Shown piece after piece: positions 60,935-64,000 of a DNA stretch of 64,000 nucleotides. The notes beneath the pieces were generated by a model that worked only from the letters and a program-made list of their open reading frames with translations, did no database searches and was not told the DNA's origin. The position numbers and the translations under genes were made by a program. The first letter of the stretch is position 1. Every line of letters begins with the position of its first letter. This stretch comes from Spirochaetales bacterium (GTDB lineage Bacteria; Spirochaetota; Spirochaetia; DSM-2461), in assembly GCA_028533045.1 (NCBI GenBank), contig JAQQAP010000016.1, positions 62,001 to 126,000 on the forward strand. The letters run 5' to 3'.

Positions 60935-63900
60935 GTGAAAAAAGCCCTTATATTTTTATTAGCGATTATTATCAGTCCTGTTTTGGCATCAGCTTTACCC
61001 GGTTCGGCGGGAGAATTGGATTACAACCTTTCCTCTCCCCTTTTTCTTTCCCAGGGATTTAATCTTTTTAACAGGGAAACCCCTCAGGCGGTGACAATCA
61101 ACCCTGCTGCCGCAGCCGGTTTTCAACGCTATATTATCGATTTGAACTACATTAATTTGGAACAGTTCAGCGATGACGACGGGGAATACGGAGGCATGGG
61201 CCATGTGATTAATATGGGTCTATCCATCCCCATGAAGGTTGGGGTGCTTACCACGGCTTTCCACCTTACCGATACCTCTTCCTATGAAGATACGGCCCTG
61301 AATTTTGATACCTATGCCGCAGGGGATCTGGTTTTTTCCAAAGAACTCTATGAGGATGTTCATTTTGGATTCGGCCTGAACGGTTCCTACGGCTTTAGCG
61401 GGGACTGGGGAGTGACCGGTTCTCTGGGACTCACCTTTATGTATGGTGATTCGGAGCGCTTCAAGGATGTGGAGTTTGCCGCAGTCCTTAACGGCTTGGG
61501 AATGGGGTACTCTCCGGAGGACAGAACCTACTGGAACAGTGTCCCGGAAAATATTACTCCCGCCCTAGGCGTTTCTGCCCTTCTGGTGGAAAGGAACGAT
61601 TTTTCCATTAAGGGGCATTCCGCTCTGTCCGCTCCGGCTTTAACCGACCTTAAGTTTGATTTGGGCGCGGTATTCCAGGTCGGGGAAAATGTCACCCTTT
61701 CTACTTCCTTAGGTGGATCGGCCCAGGATTTGGCCAACGGAGACTGGGAAACTCTTATTCCCGGAGTCGGTTTGAATGTGGTTATTCCTTTGACTCCCGG
61801 AGAAGATAGCGGTGAGCTAACCTCTTCGGAAATGAGAACCTCCGGGGGCGCCAAGGCGCTTTATGACGGTATCTATGCTTTTGGTGCCGGTGTGACCGTA
61901 CCTCTCGGTGTTCGAGACAAGGAGTCTCCCGAGGTGGTTCTGACTTACGAAAAAGATGATTATGAGCAGTCCTACATCTCTCCCAACTACGACGGGATTC
62001 AGGATGAATTGATTATTCCCTTTACCGTTGATGACGATCGTTATATCGAAGGTTATAAGATTGTGGTCAAGGATGAATCGGGCCAGGTGGTCAAGGAAGT
62101 CTATAATAAGGATAAGAGGCCGGAAAATGCCACTTTCTCCAGCTTCTTTGACCGTCTTTTTGCGGAAAAAGAGTCCGTAGCCGTTCCGGAAACTTTTCGA
62201 TGGGACGGTGTTTCCGATTCGGGAGAGACCCCTCCCGACGGGGAATACTCCTTTGTTATGGAGTTTTGGGACGATAACAACAATACTACCACTACAGTCC
62301 CCGCCTATTTCCATGTGGACAATACGGTTCCCGAGCTGAGTCTGGAAGCTCCCAGCGGTACGGATCTTATCTTTTCTCCCGACGGTGACGGTCGTAAGGA
62401 TGCCCTTAGCATACCCCAGAGCGGTTCGGAAGAGGAAGACTGGACCGGTGAGATCCGGGACGCTTCCGGTCAGGTTTACCGTAGTTTTGATTGGTCCGAC
62501 GGGGCACCGGAAGAACTGGTTTGGGACGGGAAAGACGGAGAAGGAGAGGTTCTTCCCGACGGTGTCTATGAATACGTAATGTCTACTACAGACCGAGCGG
62601 GAAACAGCGTGAGCCAGTCGGTGGGCAATATTCTTATTAACACGGCTCAGCCCGAATTGGCCCTCACCATTGACCGGTCTTCCTTCTCTCCCGGTACGGA
62701 AAGTGAAATTGACAAGGTTGAGATTGGTTTTAAAATTTCTACAGTTAAGGGATTGGCTAGCTGGAATCTTGATATTATCGATGAATCGGGCCGTGTTTAC
62801 CGCAGCTGGAATCAGCGGAACAGCCAGGACCTTTTAACCCGAGCCGGTCTGACCTTCGACGGTAAGGACGGGGAGGGAAATTACCTTAATGAAGGAATTT
62901 ATACCGCCCGCCTCGACGCTACCTATCAGAACGGTTATTCTCCCCTGGTAAGCACTCCTCCTTTTGAGGTGGATACGACCAATCCAGAAATTGCCGTAAG
63001 CGGCTCACCCCTTCTTTTTTCTCCCGATGGAGACGGAAGCAGGGACGAGATCGTTTTTAGCCAGTCCAGTTCGGAGGAACAGCTCTGGTACGGTTTTATT
63101 CTCGATGAAGAGGGTGAGAAGGTTAAATCCTACGAGTGGCATGGCGAAGTGCCCGCTTCTTTAAGCTGGAATGGTCTATATGAGAACGGTAAAAGCGTTA
63201 CCGGCGAATCTTCCTTTACCTATTATGTGGAAACCCGGGACAGTGCGGGCAACTACGGTCGTTCAGAGGATATTGCCTTTACGGCGGATACGTCAAATGT
63301 AGAACTCTTCCTGACTCTGGACAGGGATTCCCTCTCTCCCAACGGGGATGGCATTAATGAAACAATTAACGTAGGGGTAGAACGGAACAGCAGTTCTCCC
63401 GTGGCAAGCTATAGGCTTACAGCCCTTGATGAAAGGGGTCGTGAATTGGCTGTTGTTGAAGAGGGCTCCGGTCTTCCCGCCAGCTTTAGATGGGACGGAG
63501 GAGCCGTACGGGACGGTATATGCCGGCTGGCCCTTTCGGTGGAACTGGAAAGGGGAGACAAGATTGATGTTATGTCTCCCGACTTACTCATCGACAGAGT
63601 TTTTCCGGAAATTAATCTGACCGGCGATCTTGATCTCTTTTCTCCCGATGGTGACGGAGAGAAGGATGTGGTGAACTTTACCCAGTCTTCCAGTAATGAA
63701 GAGCTGTTCCAGGGAGAAATCCTTGATCGATCAGGGACTGTCATGACCAGTTGGGTTTGGACGGGACTATTGGAGAATCTTGCCTGGGAAGGCCGGGATA
63801 ATTCGGGAAACATCCTGCCCAACGGTATTTATAGCTATCGGGTCGTTTCCACCGACAAGGCCGGCAACCGAACGGAAAAGAAAATTGACGGCATTGAGTT

Positions 63901-64000
63901 GGATAGCCGGTCGACCCAGCTCTTCCTTACCGCAGATCGGGAGATTTTCTCTCCCTCCGGCCGGGAAGATCTTTCAACTCAAAATCTGGCCCTTGTAACC
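60935..64000 (+). CDS. Giant exported protein with FlgD-Ig-like repeats (partial)
   Basis: The frame is open from GTG 60935 (TAGGAG six bases upstream) to the right edge, over 1,022 codons, with the end outside the window. A signal peptide (KKALIFLLAIIISPVLASA) leads a region of about 300 residues that looks like an outer-membrane barrel or PorV-type protein (VTINPAAAAGFQRYIIDLNY). Repeats of about 105-130 residues follow, each starting with a calcium-loop-like SPxGDG motif (SPNYDGIQD, SPDGDGRKD, SPDGDGSRD, SPNGDGIN, SPDGDGEKD) and containing FlgD-Ig strands such as LVWDGKDGEGEVLPDGVYEY. The two halves suggest an anchored, surface-exposed fibre or export scaffold. Frame checked along its length. 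Confidence 0.85.
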   Translation, partial: MKKALIFLLAIIISPVLASALPGSAGELDYNLSSPLFLSQGFNLFNRETPQAVTINPAAAAGFQRYIIDLNYINLEQFSDDDGEYGGMGHVINMGLSIPMKVGVLTTAFHLTDTSSYEDTALNFDTYAAGDLVFSKELYEDVHFGFGLNGSYGFSGDWGVTGSLGLTFMYGDSERFKDVEFAAVLNGLGMGYSPEDRTYWNSVPENITPALGVSALLVERNDFSIKGHSALSAPALTDLKFDLGAVFQVGENVTLSTSLGGSAQDLANGDWETLIPGVGLNVVIPLTPGEDSGELTSSEMRTSGGAKALYDGIYAFGAGVTVPLGVRDKESPEVVLTYEKDDYEQSYISPNYDGIQDELIIPFTVDDDRYIEGYKIVVKDESGQVVKEVYNKDKRPENATFSSFFDRLFAEKESVAVPETFRWDGVSDSGETPPDGEYSFVMEFWDDNNNTTTTVPAYFHVDNTVPELSLEAPSGTDLIFSPDGDGRKDALSIPQSGSEEEDWTGEIRDASGQVYRSFDWSDGAPEELVWDGKDGEGEVLPDGVYEYVMSTTDRAGNSVSQSVGNILINTAQPELALTIDRSSFSPGTESEIDKVEIGFKISTVKGLASWNLDIIDESGRVYRSWNQRNSQDLLTRAGLTFDGKDGEGNYLNEGIYTARLDATYQNGYSPLVSTPPFEVDTTNPEIAVSGSPLLFSPDGDGSRDEIVFSQSSSEEQLWYGFILDEEGEKVKSYEWHGEVPASLSWNGLYENGKSVTGESSFTYYVETRDSAGNYGRSEDIAFTADTSNVELFLTLDRDSLSPNGDGINETINVGVERNSSSPVASYRLTALDERGRELAVVEEGSGLPASFRWDGGAVRDGICRLALSVELERGDKIDVMSPDLLIDRVFPEINLTGDLDLFSPDGDGEKDVVNFTQSSSNEELFQGEILDRSGTVMTSWVWTGLLENLAWEGRDNSGNILPNGIYSYRVVSTDKAGNRTEKKIDGIELDSRSTQLFLTADREIFSPSGREDLSTQNLALVT

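Noticed and set aside
1..64000. CRISPR array, prophage, complete insertion sequence, rRNA operon or replication origin
   Set aside because: I found no regularly spaced direct repeats, phage structural genes, transposase, rRNA sequence or DnaA-box cluster.

Overview
This window comes from a motile spirochaete, probably Spirochaetales/Spirochaetaceae, with moderate GC. The evidence is a tandem pair of FlaA periplasmic-flagellar sheath genes, a complete moxR/DUF58/Bat operon, a C-terminally short alanyl-tRNA synthetase, infA divergent from a dksA-like gene (an order I recall from Treponema pallidum), an Ftp/ApbE lipoprotein, and many envelope proteins with FN3-like, IPT-like or FlgD-Ig-like modules. 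Genus and species cannot be fixed from the sequence. There is no prophage, CRISPR array, rRNA or complete insertion sequence, so this is mostly chromosomal core plus lineage-specific envelope and signalling genes.

Layout. 1-1240: a truncated DsbD-like gene (minus strand, running off the left edge) and tRNA-Val. 1294-6365: two chemoreceptors, an orphan AbrB-like regulator, a PilZ protein and a small HATPase. 6408-9284: a large protein that looks like a decayed cyclase-homology/AAA/TPR regulator. 9303-13322: tRNA-Met, a SET-domain protein, an exported protein, an RlpA/SPOR-like protein, a TylF-type methyltransferase and a thioredoxin-like protein without cysteines. 13409-18779: a PilZ protein, a YD-like lipoprotein, a HEAT-like protein, a ComEC-type channel and RsmA. 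18829-22420: a membrane protein, the flaA pair and a cNMP-binding histidine kinase. 22434-24287: TatD and class II fructose-bisphosphate aldolase. 24448-34063: a five-gene minus-strand operon, in which a membrane adenylate cyclase leads into a FecR/FN3-like protein, two paralogous beta-barrel candidates and a lipoprotein. 34129-42170: alaS, a methyltransferase, rhodanese and CoA-disulfide-reductase-like redox genes, dus, a second tatD, and fabD. 42171-42470: no conventional gene, but a 161-bp segment bounded by inverted repeats. 42471-51372: argJ and the Bat operon ending in an Smr gene. 51389-54748: infA, dksA, a small unknown gene behind a hairpin, an orphan DbpA-type RNA-binding protein and a coiled-coil protein. 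54745-60828: two SpoIIE-type phosphatases, apbE and a methyltransferase. 60935-64000: a giant repeat protein running off the right edge.

The main functional themes are environmental sensing (chemoreceptors, PilZ/c-di-GMP, cAMP, PP2C and histidine kinase modules) and envelope building (FlaA, the cyclase-linked operon, the Bat complex, SPOR and Ig-repeat proteins). The most interesting signal outside the genes is a recurrent leaderless arrangement. Five genes (dsbD-like, thioredoxin-like, the 18829 membrane protein, argJ and apbE) have a -35/17-bp/-10 promoter whose expected +1 falls on or next to the start ATG, with no Shine-Dalgarno sequence. The best candidates for an under-described system are the cyclase-FecR-barrel operon and the decayed cyclase/AAA/TPR protein.
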